Source of the DNA: Bryobacter sp.
Lineage (GTDB): Bacteria > Acidobacteriota > Terriglobia > Bryobacterales > Bryobacteraceae
NCBI GenBank assembly: GCA_022843625.1
Contig: JALHNH010000005.1
Span: forward strand, 62,001-126,000
Direction: 5' to 3'
DNA: 64,000 nucleotides
A program made the translations under genes and the position numbers. Shown here piece by piece: positions 9,162 through 18,095 of this stretch; positions within the stretch are counted from its first letter, which is position 1; each line of letters opens with the position of its first letter. Below the pieces are notes generated by a model. That model did not search any database. It was given only the letters and a program-made list of their open reading frames with translations, and was not told the origin of the DNA.

Positions 9162-12100
9162 ATGCTCTTTGGCCTAATTGTTGGATTTTCCTGGGTAGCT
9201 TGGATGGCTCTTGGCTGGTTCCTGCCCGAGTGGATTGGCATCAAAGGCAATGATGCCTGGTTTGTCAGGGGTCTCTTCTGGCTCATCGGCACTGCCTTTG
9301 CCGGCTTCCTCGTGTATTGGAAGATCACCTCTGACCGCAAGAAAAAAGCCTTGGCCCTCGCCGGCGAACAAGGCGCTGAACTCGATTTCGTCCTTGCCGA
9401 AGCCGACAAAAAACTTCAGGCCTCCGGTGGCAGCCTCGCCACCATGCCAGTCGTCTTTGTGATGGGTGCCCGTGGTTCTGCCAAAACAACCCTGATCACC
9501 AATAGCGGTCTCGAGCCTGAACTGCTCGCGGGTCTCGTCTACCAGGAAGGCAATCAGCTGGTTCAAACCAGGACCGCAAACGTCTGGCTTGCCAGAAAGA
9601 CCGTCTTCGTCGAAGCTGCTCCCACCTTGCTGGAAAACGACAAACTCTGGAAAGCCTTCTCGCAACGTTTCGCCCCTTCTGGCATGACCGCCCTTAAGGC
9701 AAGCTCTACCCCGGCCCCGCGCAGCGTGCTCATGTTTGTCGGTACCGAAGAATTCTTCCAGCAGGGTGCCGGTGAGATGATGACCGCCAAAGCCCGTATC
9801 CTCAACCAGCGTCTGATTGAGATGTCCAAAACTCTCGGGGCCCGCATTCCCGTTTATGTCATCTTCACCAAGGCAGATCAGATGCCTAATTTCGCCAACT
9901 ACGTCTCCTACATGAGCAACGACGAAGTCGCCGAAGTTCTTGGCGCTACCGTTCCCATCGTCGACATGGCTTCCACCGGTGTTTATGCCGAACAGGCCGG
10001 CAAACGTTTTGGCGATCTCATGGAAGAACTCTTCCGCAGCCTTGCTGAGCGCCGCGTCCCCCTGCAGGAGCGTGATGCCAACCAGCAGGGTCGCCCGCCC
10101 GTCTACGAATTCCCTCGTGAGTTCCGCAAATTAAGGCAAGCCGTCACCACCTTTCTGGTCGACATCTGTCGCCCCAGCCAGATCGCCGTCTCGCCCTTCG
10201 TCCGTGGCTTCTACTTCTCGGGCGTCCGCCCGGTTCTGGTCTCCGATGCAGCCGGCACTCAGCGCCGCATGCCGCAATGGCTTTTCATTAACCGCTTTTT
10301 CAGCGACGTTCTCCTTAAAGACAAAGCCGCCCTCGGCGCATCCAGCGTCAGCACCCGCACAGACGGCACCAGACGTCTCCTGCTTGGTGTCGCAGGTGCC
10401 CTCGGCCTGATCGCAACCGGCCTCTTCACCTGGAGTTACTTCAACAATCGCGCTCTCGAATCGGAACTCGCCGAAGCTTCCAAAGCCCTGCGCGGCGTCC
10501 AGGTTGCCCAGGGTGAAGTCCCCACCCTCGATAGCCTCAACAAGCTCGACCGCCTGCGCGGCGTTCTCGAGCGGCTCCGTGGCTACCAGAAAGAAGGCGC
10601 TCCTCTGATGATGCGCTGGGGCCTCTACACCGGCGACACTTTGCTTCCCACCTCACGCAAGCTCTACTTCGAGAGCTTCCGTAACGTCATGTTCGGCGAG
10701 ACCCAGACGGCCGTCCTCGACTACATGAAGCGCCTTCCTCAGGCCCCAACTCCTCAGGACGATTACATGACCAGCTACAACGCCCTCAAGGCCTACCTGA
10801 TCACCACTTCCAATCCTGACAAGAGCACCAAGACTTTTCTCACTCCTGTCCTGATGAAGTACTGGCAGGGTGTAAAACAGGTCGAGCCGCAGCGCTATGG
10901 GCTTGTCGGCAAGCAATTCGATTTCTACGCCGAAGAGCTCAAAGAATCCAACCCCTTCTCCAAAGAAAACGACGCCGTCACGGTAGACCGCACCCGCGTC
11001 TTCCTGAAGCAGTTCTCAGGCGACGAGCGCCTCTACAACGCAATTCTCGCCGAAGCCAATCGTGCCAACCCCACCATCAACTACAACAAGCTGTATCCCG
11101 ATGGCTACAAGGCCGTAAAGGTCGACAAAGAAGTCCAGGGCTCTTTCTCAAAAGAAGGTTTCGCCTGGATGCAGGCCGCCTTCAAGAACCTTCCGAAGTA
11201 CTTCGGTGGTGAAGCCTGGGTCCTGGGCGAAGAAGTAAAAATGAGCGTCAACTTGAGTGAACTCGAACAACGCCTGCGCGCCCGCTATTTCAAAGACTAT
11301 TCCGATCAATGGAAGGCTTACCTCAAGAGTGTCACCGTCCTGCGTTACGCCACCCTCAGAGACGCCTCCGAAAAATTGAAGATGCATTCCAGCAATCAGA
11401 GCCCACTCCTGGCTGCTGTCTATTTGGCTTCAAAGCATACCGACGTTGCGGAAAAATCTATCTCCGAACAATTTCAACCCACCCAATTGCTGGTTGCTCC
11501 CTCAAGTGCCGGTCAGCTGATAGGCGGAGAAAATCAGCCTTACATGGGCGGCTTGCTGCAACTCCAGGGTTCAATCGAAATGATCGCCGGAATGCCAGCC
11601 AGTCAGGCAGCCCAGGACCCTGCTGCCGCCCAAAGCCTCAACCAGGCCACAACCGCCAAGCTGACTGCTCGTAACGTAGCCCAAAAGTTCCGTCCCGACC
11701 CTCTCGACAAAGTCGATGCTCAGGTCCTCAAGATTATGGAAGACCCCATCACTTATGTCGAAGGCTTCCTGCGCGGTCTTGGCCCCGCAGAGATGAACGG
11801 CGCAGGCGCCGGCTTCTGCAAGCAGTTCTCCGATCTGATTTCAAAGTATCCCTTCAATCCCAACTCCAAGAATCAGGCCACAATCACGGAGTTTAATGGT
11901 ATTTTCGCTCCTCAAACGGGAGCTCTCTGGACCTTCTACGACACCAAACTCAAGCAGATGCTGGTCAATCAGGGCGGCGAATACCGCGCCGTTCCCACAC
12001 AGTCGATGGCGCTCACTCCAACCTTTGTTGCCGCATTCAATCGCTTTGCCGCCGTCACTTCTACGGCTTACGGATTGAATCCAAGCCCCAACTTTAAGTA

Positions 12101-12497
12101 CTCCGTGAAACTGAATCCGGAAATGAAGCGTGAAGTAAAACTGTCCATCGATGGCCAGAGCGCAGAGTTCAAGAACGCCTCCACTCCTGCCAAACCCTTC
12201 GTCTGGAATGGCCAGGGCGTTGGCGTCCGCACCACCATCGTTGGCGGCGGCACGGTCAGCTTCGACGGCCCGCTTGGTGTGTTTCAATGGTTCAACGATG
12301 CGGAACGCTGGAATCAAAACTCGGCCACTTCTCACACCGTCCTCTGGTATCAGCGCTCTGGGACGAAGATCATGACTGATGATCAAGGCAAGCCATTGTC
12401 GATGACGCTCGATCTCGATATGGCCATTCCGCTCTTCCGGAAAGGATACTTGGCCGGGTTGCAGTGCACCAGCAACGTGGCCCGCTCTGGCAACTGA
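9162..12497 (+). CDS. tssM: Type VI secretion membrane-complex protein TssM (IcmF/VasK)
   Basis: Large inner-membrane protein that spans the periplasm and forms the core of the type VI membrane complex. Two N-terminal TM helices (LFGLIVGFSWVAWMALGW and GLFWLIGTAFAGFLVYW) precede a cytoplasmic NTPase-like domain with a Walker A motif, GARGSAKTT, at about residues 101-109. A third TM helix (LLLGVAGALGLIATGLF, about 406-425) leads into a roughly 680-residue periplasmic part. The C-terminal beta-rich segment fits the TssJ-contact region. At 1111 aa the length is typical. It follows tssL by 16 bases and shares one base (TGATG) with the downstream kinase gene. Confidence 0.96.
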   Translation: MLFGLIVGFSWVAWMALGWFLPEWIGIKGNDAWFVRGLFWLIGTAFAGFLVYWKITSDRKKKALALAGEQGAELDFVLAEADKKLQASGGSLATMPVVFVMGARGSAKTTLITNSGLEPELLAGLVYQEGNQLVQTRTANVWLARKTVFVEAAPTLLENDKLWKAFSQRFAPSGMTALKASSTPAPRSVLMFVGTEEFFQQGAGEMMTAKARILNQRLIEMSKTLGARIPVYVIFTKADQMPNFANYVSYMSNDEVAEVLGATVPIVDMASTGVYAEQAGKRFGDLMEELFRSLAERRVPLQERDANQQGRPPVYEFPREFRKLRQAVTTFLVDICRPSQIAVSPFVRGFYFSGVRPVLVSDAAGTQRRMPQWLFINRFFSDVLLKDKAALGASSVSTRTDGTRRLLLGVAGALGLIATGLFTWSYFNNRALESELAEASKALRGVQVAQGEVPTLDSLNKLDRLRGVLERLRGYQKEGAPLMMRWGLYTGDTLLPTSRKLYFESFRNVMFGETQTAVLDYMKRLPQAPTPQDDYMTSYNALKAYLITTSNPDKSTKTFLTPVLMKYWQGVKQVEPQRYGLVGKQFDFYAEELKESNPFSKENDAVTVDRTRVFLKQFSGDERLYNAILAEANRANPTINYNKLYPDGYKAVKVDKEVQGSFSKEGFAWMQAAFKNLPKYFGGEAWVLGEEVKMSVNLSELEQRLRARYFKDYSDQWKAYLKSVTVLRYATLRDASEKLKMHSSNQSPLLAAVYLASKHTDVAEKSISEQFQPTQLLVAPSSAGQLIGGENQPYMGGLLQLQGSIEMIAGMPASQAAQDPAAAQSLNQATTAKLTARNVAQKFRPDPLDKVDAQVLKIMEDPITYVEGFLRGLGPAEMNGAGAGFCKQFSDLISKYPFNPNSKNQATITEFNGIFAPQTGALWTFYDTKLKQMLVNQGGEYRAVPTQSMALTPTFVAAFNRFAAVTSTAYGLNPSPNFKYSVKLNPEMKREVKLSIDGQSAEFKNASTPAKPFVWNGQGVGVRTTIVGGGTVSFDGPLGVFQWFNDAERWNQNSATSHTVLWYQRSGTKIMTDDQGKPLSMTLDLDMAIPLFRKGYLAGLQCTSNVARSGN

Positions 12498-14194
12498 TGC
12501 AACAACAGCAGCTTGGCAAGTACAAGTTCGAACAATTCCTCGGTGGAGGCATGTCGCACGTCTACAAAGCGCGCGACACCCTCATCAACCGCATCGTTGT
12601 TGTCAAAATCCTCACCGACAGCGGTATGCATGACGAGGATACGAAAAAGCGGTTCTTGCGTGAAGCCCAGACCGCTGGTGCGATTTCTCACGAAAACATC
12701 ATCCGCGTTTACGACTTCGGTGAACACGAAGGTCGCCCCTACATGGTCATGGAATACCTGCAGGGCAACGACCTCCGTGCCTCTATTCAAAAAGCACAAC
12801 TGCCCGGCGTGCTTGAAAAACTTCGTGTGCTCGTTCAGCTTGCCCGGGGCATGAAGCACATCCACGGCCTCGGAATCATCCACCGCGATCTCAAGCCCGA
12901 CAACGTCTTCATGAGCGATACCGGCGAAGTAAAGCTCATGGATTTCGGTATCGCCAAGACCAAAGATCTTTCTATCACTCGCACCGGCTACACCCTTGGC
13001 ACGCCGTACTACATGGCACCAGAACAGGTGATGTCCAAAGATGTCGGGGATCGCGCCGACATTTACGCCTACGGCATTTTGATGTTCGAACTCTTTACCG
13101 GAGTGAAGCCATTCCGGGCCGAAAACGTTCACGAAGTCTTTTTCAAGATCCTGAATGAGCCGCTCGATGCAACTCCACTGGTTGAGGCCAGCGTACCCAC
13201 TCACGTTGTGGATCTGATCAAACAGTGCACTGAGAAAGACCAAACCAAACGCCCTGAGAATTTCGGCATCGTCATTCAGGAACTCGAAGCGGTTCTCAAA
13301 ACGATGGAAACCGGCGATGTCGAAACCATCACCCAGCTCACCAAACCACGAACTGAAATCCCCAGGATCGCCTGGATCGGTGGTGCCGCCGCCCTGGGCC
13401 TCATCATCCTCCTTTTGATCTTCAACTTGATGCCGCGCGGTGAAAATAAGGACGACGCCAAAAAGCAGGGGCAAGCTGTTGCTGTCATCGAACTCCCACC
13501 AACATTGAAAACCTCGACGGGTGAAATGCTTCTTGTAAAAGAAGGTGACTTTCTCTTCGGCGAAGCCAATGAAAAGCGCGCGCAGAAGGCGTTCTACATC
13601 GACAAATTCGAAGTTACCAACGAAATATATAAGAAATTTGCCATGGAGCGTGGCTGGCCCCTCCCCGTGGGATTTCCAGACGATGATGCATCCAAAAAAC
13701 TCCCAGTTGTGAATGTCTCGTTTGACGATGCGCGTGAATTTGCTACTTGGGCCGGCAAGCGAATTCCTTACGCCGTCGAATGGGAAAAAGCCGCACGCGG
13801 CTCGCAAGGCCGCACCTATCCCTGGGGTTATGAACACCTTCCAGAACTCGCCGTAGTCGAAGACAACCCCAGGCTCAAAGGCATCAAAGGACCCAAGCCC
13901 GTAGGCAGCTTCCAGAGCGCCGACAGTATCTATGGGGCCCTCGATCTTGCCGGCAACGTTTTCGAGTGGGTCGATGAGCGCACCAAGCCAAGCCTACCCG
14001 CAGTGAAGATGTTCTCAACCTTGATGAAGCCGCCGCCTTCGGAAAACGACCTCTGGATGCAGATCCGCGGTGGCAGTTTCTTCCGGCCTCTCCTGCCCAA
14101 CGTAAGCGTCCAGATGGCAAGCGTTCCCGCCGCCTACAAGACTTCCGACATCGGTTTCCGCTGCGTAACCGATCCCGGCACCAAGCCAAAGTAG
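12497..14194 (+). CDS. Membrane Ser/Thr protein kinase fused to a formylglycine-enzyme-like (FGE-sulfatase) domain
   Basis: Probable PpkA-like regulator of the adjacent type VI system. The N-terminal Hanks-type kinase domain has a glycine loop (LGGGMSHVYKA), a catalytic loop HRDLKPDN at about residues 129-136, MDFG at about 149 and the activation-segment end YMAPEQV, so it should be active. One TM helix follows (WIGGAAALGLIILLLIF, about 292-310). After it comes an SUMF1/FGE-sulfatase fold domain at about 340-560 (VNVSFDDAREFATWAGKR, DLAGNVFEWV, IRGGSFF, DIGFRCV). Kinase-FGE fusions occur in type VI threonine-phosphorylation pathways; here the FGE domain would be periplasmic and might sense or bind rather than catalyse. 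The track start at 12464 is a GTG inside tssM; ATG 12497 overlaps the tssM stop by one base. Confidence 0.92.
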   Translation: MQQQQLGKYKFEQFLGGGMSHVYKARDTLINRIVVVKILTDSGMHDEDTKKRFLREAQTAGAISHENIIRVYDFGEHEGRPYMVMEYLQGNDLRASIQKAQLPGVLEKLRVLVQLARGMKHIHGLGIIHRDLKPDNVFMSDTGEVKLMDFGIAKTKDLSITRTGYTLGTPYYMAPEQVMSKDVGDRADIYAYGILMFELFTGVKPFRAENVHEVFFKILNEPLDATPLVEASVPTHVVDLIKQCTEKDQTKRPENFGIVIQELEAVLKTMETGDVETITQLTKPRTEIPRIAWIGGAAALGLIILLLIFNLMPRGENKDDAKKQGQAVAVIELPPTLKTSTGEMLLVKEGDFLFGEANEKRAQKAFYIDKFEVTNEIYKKFAMERGWPLPVGFPDDDASKKLPVVNVSFDDAREFATWAGKRIPYAVEWEKAARGSQGRTYPWGYEHLPELAVVEDNPRLKGIKGPKPVGSFQSADSIYGALDLAGNVFEWVDERTKPSLPAVKMFSTLMKPPPSENDLWMQIRGGSFFRPLLPNVSVQMASVPAAYKTSDIGFRCVTDPGTKPK

Positions 14195-14264
14195 CTTCGA
14201 CTTCATAATCCTTCTTGATACACGCAGCCACCGTAAAGGAATCTGTTTCACTCTGTCCGATTTT

Positions 14265-14290
14265 GGGAACACTTTTGCCAAATTTCCGTT
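14265..14290 (+). promoter_or_regulatory. Candidate ECF-sigma promoter of the SPFH/polyamine operon
   Basis: GGGAAC at 14265-14270 and CGTT at 14287-14290 are separated by exactly 16 bases, the spacing and -35 core typical of many ECF-sigma promoters. The predicted start of transcription would be about 20 bases before the ATG at 14317. The site sits in the only sizeable gap (122 bases) between the type VI genes and the next operon. It is a short motif, so chance occurrence is possible. Confidence 0.45.
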
Positions 14291-14316
14291 ATTATCATTG
14301 AAGCCCTGGAGGCTCA

Positions 14317-15366
14317 ATGAGTATCCTCGACAACCTAAAAAGTTTTGCAGCAAAACAATTTATTGACGTAATCAACTACGTCGAACCAGAAGACGGCATC
14401 CTCAGCTATCGCTACCCGATGCAGGACATGGAAATCCAGAACGGTGCGAAATTAACCGTTCGGGAAAGCCAGATGGCCGCTTTCATCAATGAAGGGCAGG
14501 TCGCCGATGTGTTCGGCCCGGGGCTCCATACCCTGGGTACGCAAACGCTCCCGATCCTGACCAACCTCAGAAACTGGGACAAGATGTTTCAGTCGCCATT
14601 CAAAAGCGACGTGTACTTCTTCTCGTCTCGAACCCAAACGAACCAGCGTTGGGGCACCACCCAGCCTGTCACCATTCGTGACAAGGATTTTGGTATGGTG
14701 CGCCTACGTTGCTTCGGAATCTATTCCTGGCACGTCTCGGACCCGCGCACTTTCCACGCCAAGATTTCCGGCACACGCGATCTCTATCGCGTAGCTGAAA
14801 TCGAAGGCCAACTGCGCAATTCGATCGTTGCCCACATCTCCGACGCCTTTGCCCAGTCCGGGATCCCTTTCCTCGACATGGCCGCAAACCAGATCGAAGT
14901 GGGCAAGGCGATGATGGCCACCCTCCAGCCAGACTTCGCGGCCATTGGCCTGACTCTCGACACAATGATCGTCGAGAACTTGAGCCTCCCTGAAGAGCTG
15001 CAGAAGCTGCTCGACGAGCGCATCGGTATGAACATGATCGGCAACATGGCTCAGTACACGCAGTACAAGACCGCTCAATCGATCCCGATCGCTGCCGCCA
15101 ACGAAGGTGGCCTCGCCGGTATCGGAGCCAGTCTCACGGCCGGTATGGGCATGGCCAGCCAGATGGCCGGTGCCTTCCAGCAGGCCATGCAGCCGCAGGC
15201 TCCTCCTCCACAAGCCCCGCCTCCGGTAGCTCCGGTCGCAGCGGCCGCTGTGGGAATCGGCGCCGTCCTCGCAGGCGACACAAAGTTTTGCATGAACTGC
15301 GGTGCCAAAATCGCCAAGGCCGCCAAGTTCTGCACAGAGTGCGGCTTCAAGCAACCAGAAGCCTAA
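14317..15366 (+). CDS. SPFH/Band-7 domain protein with C-terminal zinc ribbon (YdjI-like)
   Basis: Membrane-associated scaffold protein of the SPFH (prohibitin/flotillin-like) family, close in type to Bacillus YdjI, which works with a PspA protein. The SPFH core covers about residues 25-245 (YRYPMQDMEIQNGAKLTVRE, then VFGPGLHTLGTQTLP and IYSWHVSDPRTF). A Pro/Ala linker (PPPQAPPPVAP) follows, then a C-terminal double-CxxC zinc ribbon (CMNCGAKIAKAAKFCTECG). It is the first gene of an operon with speD, DUF4178, DUF350 and spermidine synthase genes. No pspA is present in the window. The ATG at 14317 has GGAGG ahead of it. A role in membrane stress is inferred from family and context. Confidence 0.9.
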   Translation: MSILDNLKSFAAKQFIDVINYVEPEDGILSYRYPMQDMEIQNGAKLTVRESQMAAFINEGQVADVFGPGLHTLGTQTLPILTNLRNWDKMFQSPFKSDVYFFSSRTQTNQRWGTTQPVTIRDKDFGMVRLRCFGIYSWHVSDPRTFHAKISGTRDLYRVAEIEGQLRNSIVAHISDAFAQSGIPFLDMAANQIEVGKAMMATLQPDFAAIGLTLDTMIVENLSLPEELQKLLDERIGMNMIGNMAQYTQYKTAQSIPIAAANEGGLAGIGASLTAGMGMASQMAGAFQQAMQPQAPPPQAPPPVAPVAAAAVGIGAVLAGDTKFCMNCGAKIAKAAKFCTECGFKQPEA

Positions 15367-15367
15367 A

Positions 15368-15727
15368 ATGACCGGTTGCGAATGGGTGATTGAGGCGCAC
15401 GGGTGTAGTCCCGGGCGCCTCGCTCACCTCGACTCTCTCCAACAACTTTTCGATATGCTCGTTCGCGAGATGGACCTTCATCCCGTCCAACCCGCTCAAT
15501 GGCATCAGTTCCCACCCACCCCGACAACAGAGGGCGGGATTACTGGCCTGCTCCTGCTGAGCGAAAGCCACCTCGCTTGCCACACCTTCCCGGAATTTCA
15601 ATCTATTTGCTTAAATGTCTTTTGTTGCCGGCCCAGACCGGAGTATGATTTCAAAGCGGCTCTTGAATCCATCCTTGACGCCGGCAATGTTACTGTACGT
15701 AAACTGGAAAGACCCTACAGCGCATGA
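15368..15727 (+). CDS. speD: S-adenosylmethionine decarboxylase proenzyme
   Basis: Makes decarboxylated AdoMet, the aminopropyl donor for spermidine synthesis. It is a short 119-aa prokaryotic proenzyme of the small (class 1B-like) type. The self-cleavage motif LLSESHLACHTFPE is present, with Ser67 as the expected pyruvoyl-forming residue. The ATG at 15368 begins one base after the SPFH gene stop, and the track's longer start (15302) is only read-through inside that gene. Its stop overlaps the next start (ATGA). A spermidine synthase-like enzyme is encoded four genes downstream, so the operon holds both steps of aminopropyl transfer. Confidence 0.92.
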   Translation: MTGCEWVIEAHGCSPGRLAHLDSLQQLFDMLVREMDLHPVQPAQWHQFPPTPTTEGGITGLLLLSESHLACHTFPEFQSICLNVFCCRPRPEYDFKAALESILDAGNVTVRKLERPYSA

Positions 15728-16356
15728 CTCAGGTAGCCTCAAATTGTCCCCAATGTGGTGCCCCCGTTGTATTCCGTTATGCACAGGCGGTTCAGACCAC
15801 CTGCCCTTATTGCAGCAGTATCCTGGTTCGCACCGATGTCGATCTTGAAAAGGTCGGCGAAGTCTCCAGCTATCCCAACGACCCCAGCCCGATCATGATC
15901 GGCACCGAGGGGATCTTTGAAAACAAACCTTTTGTCGTTGTTGGCCGCATCTGCTACGAATACGAAAACGGCGGTTGGAACGAATGGCATATCGTCTACA
16001 GCAACGGTGAATCCGGCTGGATGTCGGACGCTCAACTCCAGTACACCGTCACTAAGCTGATTCCTTTTCCCCAGAGTCTCTACGGCATCAAGCTCGACCC
16101 CGGTACGATGGTTGACGTCAACAGCGTCTTCTACACTGTCACCACCGTCACCAACGCTAACTACCGTGCCGTTGAAGGCGAACTCCCCTTTCAGTTCTGG
16201 GATAAGACCGTCTGCCGCTTCGTCGATCTCCGCACCTCCGATGCACGTTTCCTTACCATCGACTTCACTGAAGAACCTGCCTTGATCTTCTCGGGTCGCA
16301 GCGTCGGCTTTGACGATCTCAAACTCAAAAACCTCCGTCAATTCGAGGGTTGGTAA
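15724..16356 (+). CDS. DUF4178 protein with N-terminal zinc ribbon (short form)
   Basis: A protein of about 210 aa. The N-terminus has a CxxC...CxxC zinc ribbon (CPQCGAPVVF, then TCPYCSS), followed by a beta-rich DUF4178 domain (IGTEGIFENKPFVVVGRICY, then WNEWHIVYSNGESGW). No TM segment or signal is seen, so it should be cytoplasmic. DUF4178 has no known activity. It is translationally coupled to speD (ATGA) and followed 3 bases later by a longer DUF4178 paralogue. The context suggests an adaptor in a membrane/polyamine stress module. Confidence 0.87.
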   Translation: MTQVASNCPQCGAPVVFRYAQAVQTTCPYCSSILVRTDVDLEKVGEVSSYPNDPSPIMIGTEGIFENKPFVVVGRICYEYENGGWNEWHIVYSNGESGWMSDAQLQYTVTKLIPFPQSLYGIKLDPGTMVDVNSVFYTVTTVTNANYRAVEGELPFQFWDKTVCRFVDLRTSDARFLTIDFTEEPALIFSGRSVGFDDLKLKNLRQFEGW

Positions 16357-16359
16357 ATC

Positions 16360-17700
16360 ATGGCCGCACAACGTCCTCAACCGAAAATTCGCGCTTTCAA
16401 CTGCCCAAACTGTGGCAGCACAGTAGAATTGCGCGCGATGGGTTCCAGCCTGAGTGCAACTTGTGCCAGTTGCCTCTCTCTGCTTGACGTCTCAGACCAG
16501 CGCGTCCAGATCATCCAGCGCTTCAACAAGAAAACAGAGCGCTTCACTCCCAAAATTCCTCTCGGCACACGCGGCAAGTTCGATGGTCAACCCTACGAAG
16601 TCACCGGCTTCCAGCGCCGCGCCATCATGGCCGATGGCACAGAATACACTTGGGACGAATACGTCCTTTACAACCCCTTCCGCGGCTTCCGCTACCTCAC
16701 TGAATACGCAGGCCACTGGAACGATGTAATCCCCGTCACCGCTCTGCCGGCCCCAGACGACATGATGGGCCATGCGGCCGTCAAATACCAGGACCGCAAA
16801 TACAAACTCTTTCAGTCTGCTACACCCAAAACGAAATTCGTCCTCGGGGAATTCCCCTGGCGCGTTCGACTCAACGACCAGGTTACGACTCGCGATTTCG
16901 TCGATCCCCCCTACTCCCTGGCTTCCGAAAGCGACAGCAACGAAACCACCTGGAGTAAAGCAAAGTACATCACTGGTAAAGAAGTCTGGGCGAACTTCCA
17001 GCTCAAAGGTTCTCCCCCTGGCGCTGATGGCGTCTACTCGAATCAGCCCAATCCCTACGGCTCCACCAAACCCATGTGGGCAATGATGGTCGTCTTCAGT
17101 GTATTGCTGCTACTGACCATGATCATCACCTCCTTCATGGCCTCGGGAGACACCGTTTTCCAGTCCAGATATTACTTCGTACCTGGCGCTGGTGAACCCA
17201 GCTTCGTTACTCCCACCTTCGACTTGAAGGGCGGCGAAAAAAACGTCGAAGTTGAAATCAGAACCGACCTCCAGAACGACTGGATGTATCTCGGCCTCGC
17301 GCTTATCAACGAGCAGACCGGAGTCGCCTACGACTTCGGCAAAGAAGTCAGCTACTACTCCGGCACTGACTCCGACGGAAGCTGGACCGAAGGCGACAAA
17401 GCCGACTCCGTCAGCATCGGCGGCGTTCCCGGCGGCAAATACTATCTTCGTGTCGAACCCGACATGGAGAAAGGCCTTGCTTCCCCCATCCTCGGCGGCA
17501 AGCGTGTCAACTACGAAATCAAATTGCGCCGCGATGTAGCCGTCATCTGGCCCTACTTCGTAGTCTGGCCATTTCTCTTGATTCCCCCACTCTGGGCCAT
17601 GATTCGCCGCTACGGTTTTGAAGGCAAACGCTGGGCAGAATCTGACCCGTCCGGCGGCGCTGCAAGCTATTCATCGGAGGACGAAGAAGATGATGAGTAA
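16360..17700 (+). CDS. DUF4178 zinc-ribbon membrane protein (long form)
   Basis: Paralogue of the preceding gene with a membrane and extracytoplasmic extension, 446 aa. Order: an N-terminal zinc ribbon (CPNCGSTVELR, then CASCLSLLD), a DUF4178 domain (GTRGKFDGQPYEVTGFQRR), TM1 (MWAMMVVFSVLLLLTMIITSF, about 230-250), a beta-sandwich-like domain of about 130 residues (EVEIRTDLQNDWMYLGLAL, then GGVPGGKYYLRVEPDM), TM2 (VIWPYFVVWPFLLIPPLWAMI), and an acidic tail (SSEDEEDDE). A cytoplasmic sensor joined to an outside domain is a reasonable picture, though no function is established. The start is 3 bases after the previous stop. Confidence 0.86.
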   Translation: MAAQRPQPKIRAFNCPNCGSTVELRAMGSSLSATCASCLSLLDVSDQRVQIIQRFNKKTERFTPKIPLGTRGKFDGQPYEVTGFQRRAIMADGTEYTWDEYVLYNPFRGFRYLTEYAGHWNDVIPVTALPAPDDMMGHAAVKYQDRKYKLFQSATPKTKFVLGEFPWRVRLNDQVTTRDFVDPPYSLASESDSNETTWSKAKYITGKEVWANFQLKGSPPGADGVYSNQPNPYGSTKPMWAMMVVFSVLLLLTMIITSFMASGDTVFQSRYYFVPGAGEPSFVTPTFDLKGGEKNVEVEIRTDLQNDWMYLGLALINEQTGVAYDFGKEVSYYSGTDSDGSWTEGDKADSVSIGGVPGGKYYLRVEPDMEKGLASPILGGKRVNYEIKLRRDVAVIWPYFVVWPFLLIPPLWAMIRRYGFEGKRWAESDPSGGAASYSSEDEEDDE

Positions 17701-17875
17701 ATTCTACGGAGGCTACGGCCTCATTCTCACCCTGTTTTCCGGCTATCTCGGCTACAAGGGTTTCATGTTCAATCAGGGAGACGAAGTCCGCAACGTTCCT
17801 CGCAGCGTCCGTGACAATCCCGGTTCTTATCGATCCATCTATTCCAACTACCACCGCTATACCGGAGGCAAATAA
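17690..17875 (+). CDS. Small membrane protein of the DUF4178/DUF350 operon
   Basis: A 61-aa protein, MMSKFYGGYGLILTLFSGYL, with one hydrophobic N-terminal segment and a polar tail rich in Arg, Tyr and Asn. The track start at 17618 lies inside the upstream gene; ATG 17690 has GGAGG nine bases before it and overlaps the end of the long DUF4178 gene by 11 bases. I do not recognise a named family. It is conserved in position between DUF4178 and DUF350, so it is probably a real small subunit. Confidence 0.72.
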   Translation: MMSKFYGGYGLILTLFSGYLGYKGFMFNQGDEVRNVPRSVRDNPGSYRSIYSNYHRYTGGK

Positions 17876-17879
17876 CACT

Positions 17880-18092
17880 ATGAACGGTTTTCACATCGGA
17901 GCGTTTTTTAACGCTTTTATCTACGCGATGCTCGGCATCATCATCTTTGTTGTCAGTTTCATCATTGCCGACAGACTCACTCCTCACCACCTATGGGGTG
18001 AAATTGTCGAAGGCAAAAATATGGCCCTCGCCATCATGGTCGGCTTCATGAGCCTCGGCGTCTGCATCATCATCGCCGCCGCGGTTCACTAA
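17880..18092 (+). CDS. DUF350 small membrane protein
   Basis: A 70-aa protein with two TM helices (FFNAFIYAMLGIIIFVVSFIIAD and MALAIMVGFMSLGVCIIIAAAV), matching half of the usual DUF350 (YjfL-type) repeat unit. The ATG at 17880 is chosen over the track start 17811, which lies inside the preceding gene. In E. coli, yjfL (DUF350) lies in a cluster with a PspA paralogue and a glutathionylspermidine-synthase-like gene, so the link to membrane stress and polyamines recurs here. Molecular function is unknown. Confidence 0.85.
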   Translation: MNGFHIGAFFNAFIYAMLGIIIFVVSFIIADRLTPHHLWGEIVEGKNMALAIMVGFMSLGVCIIIAAAVH

Positions 18093-18095
18093 GCG

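Noticed and set aside
12383-13837. 484-aa minus-strand ORF
   Set aside because: Antisense to the kinase gene, which has clear motifs; the ORF has none.
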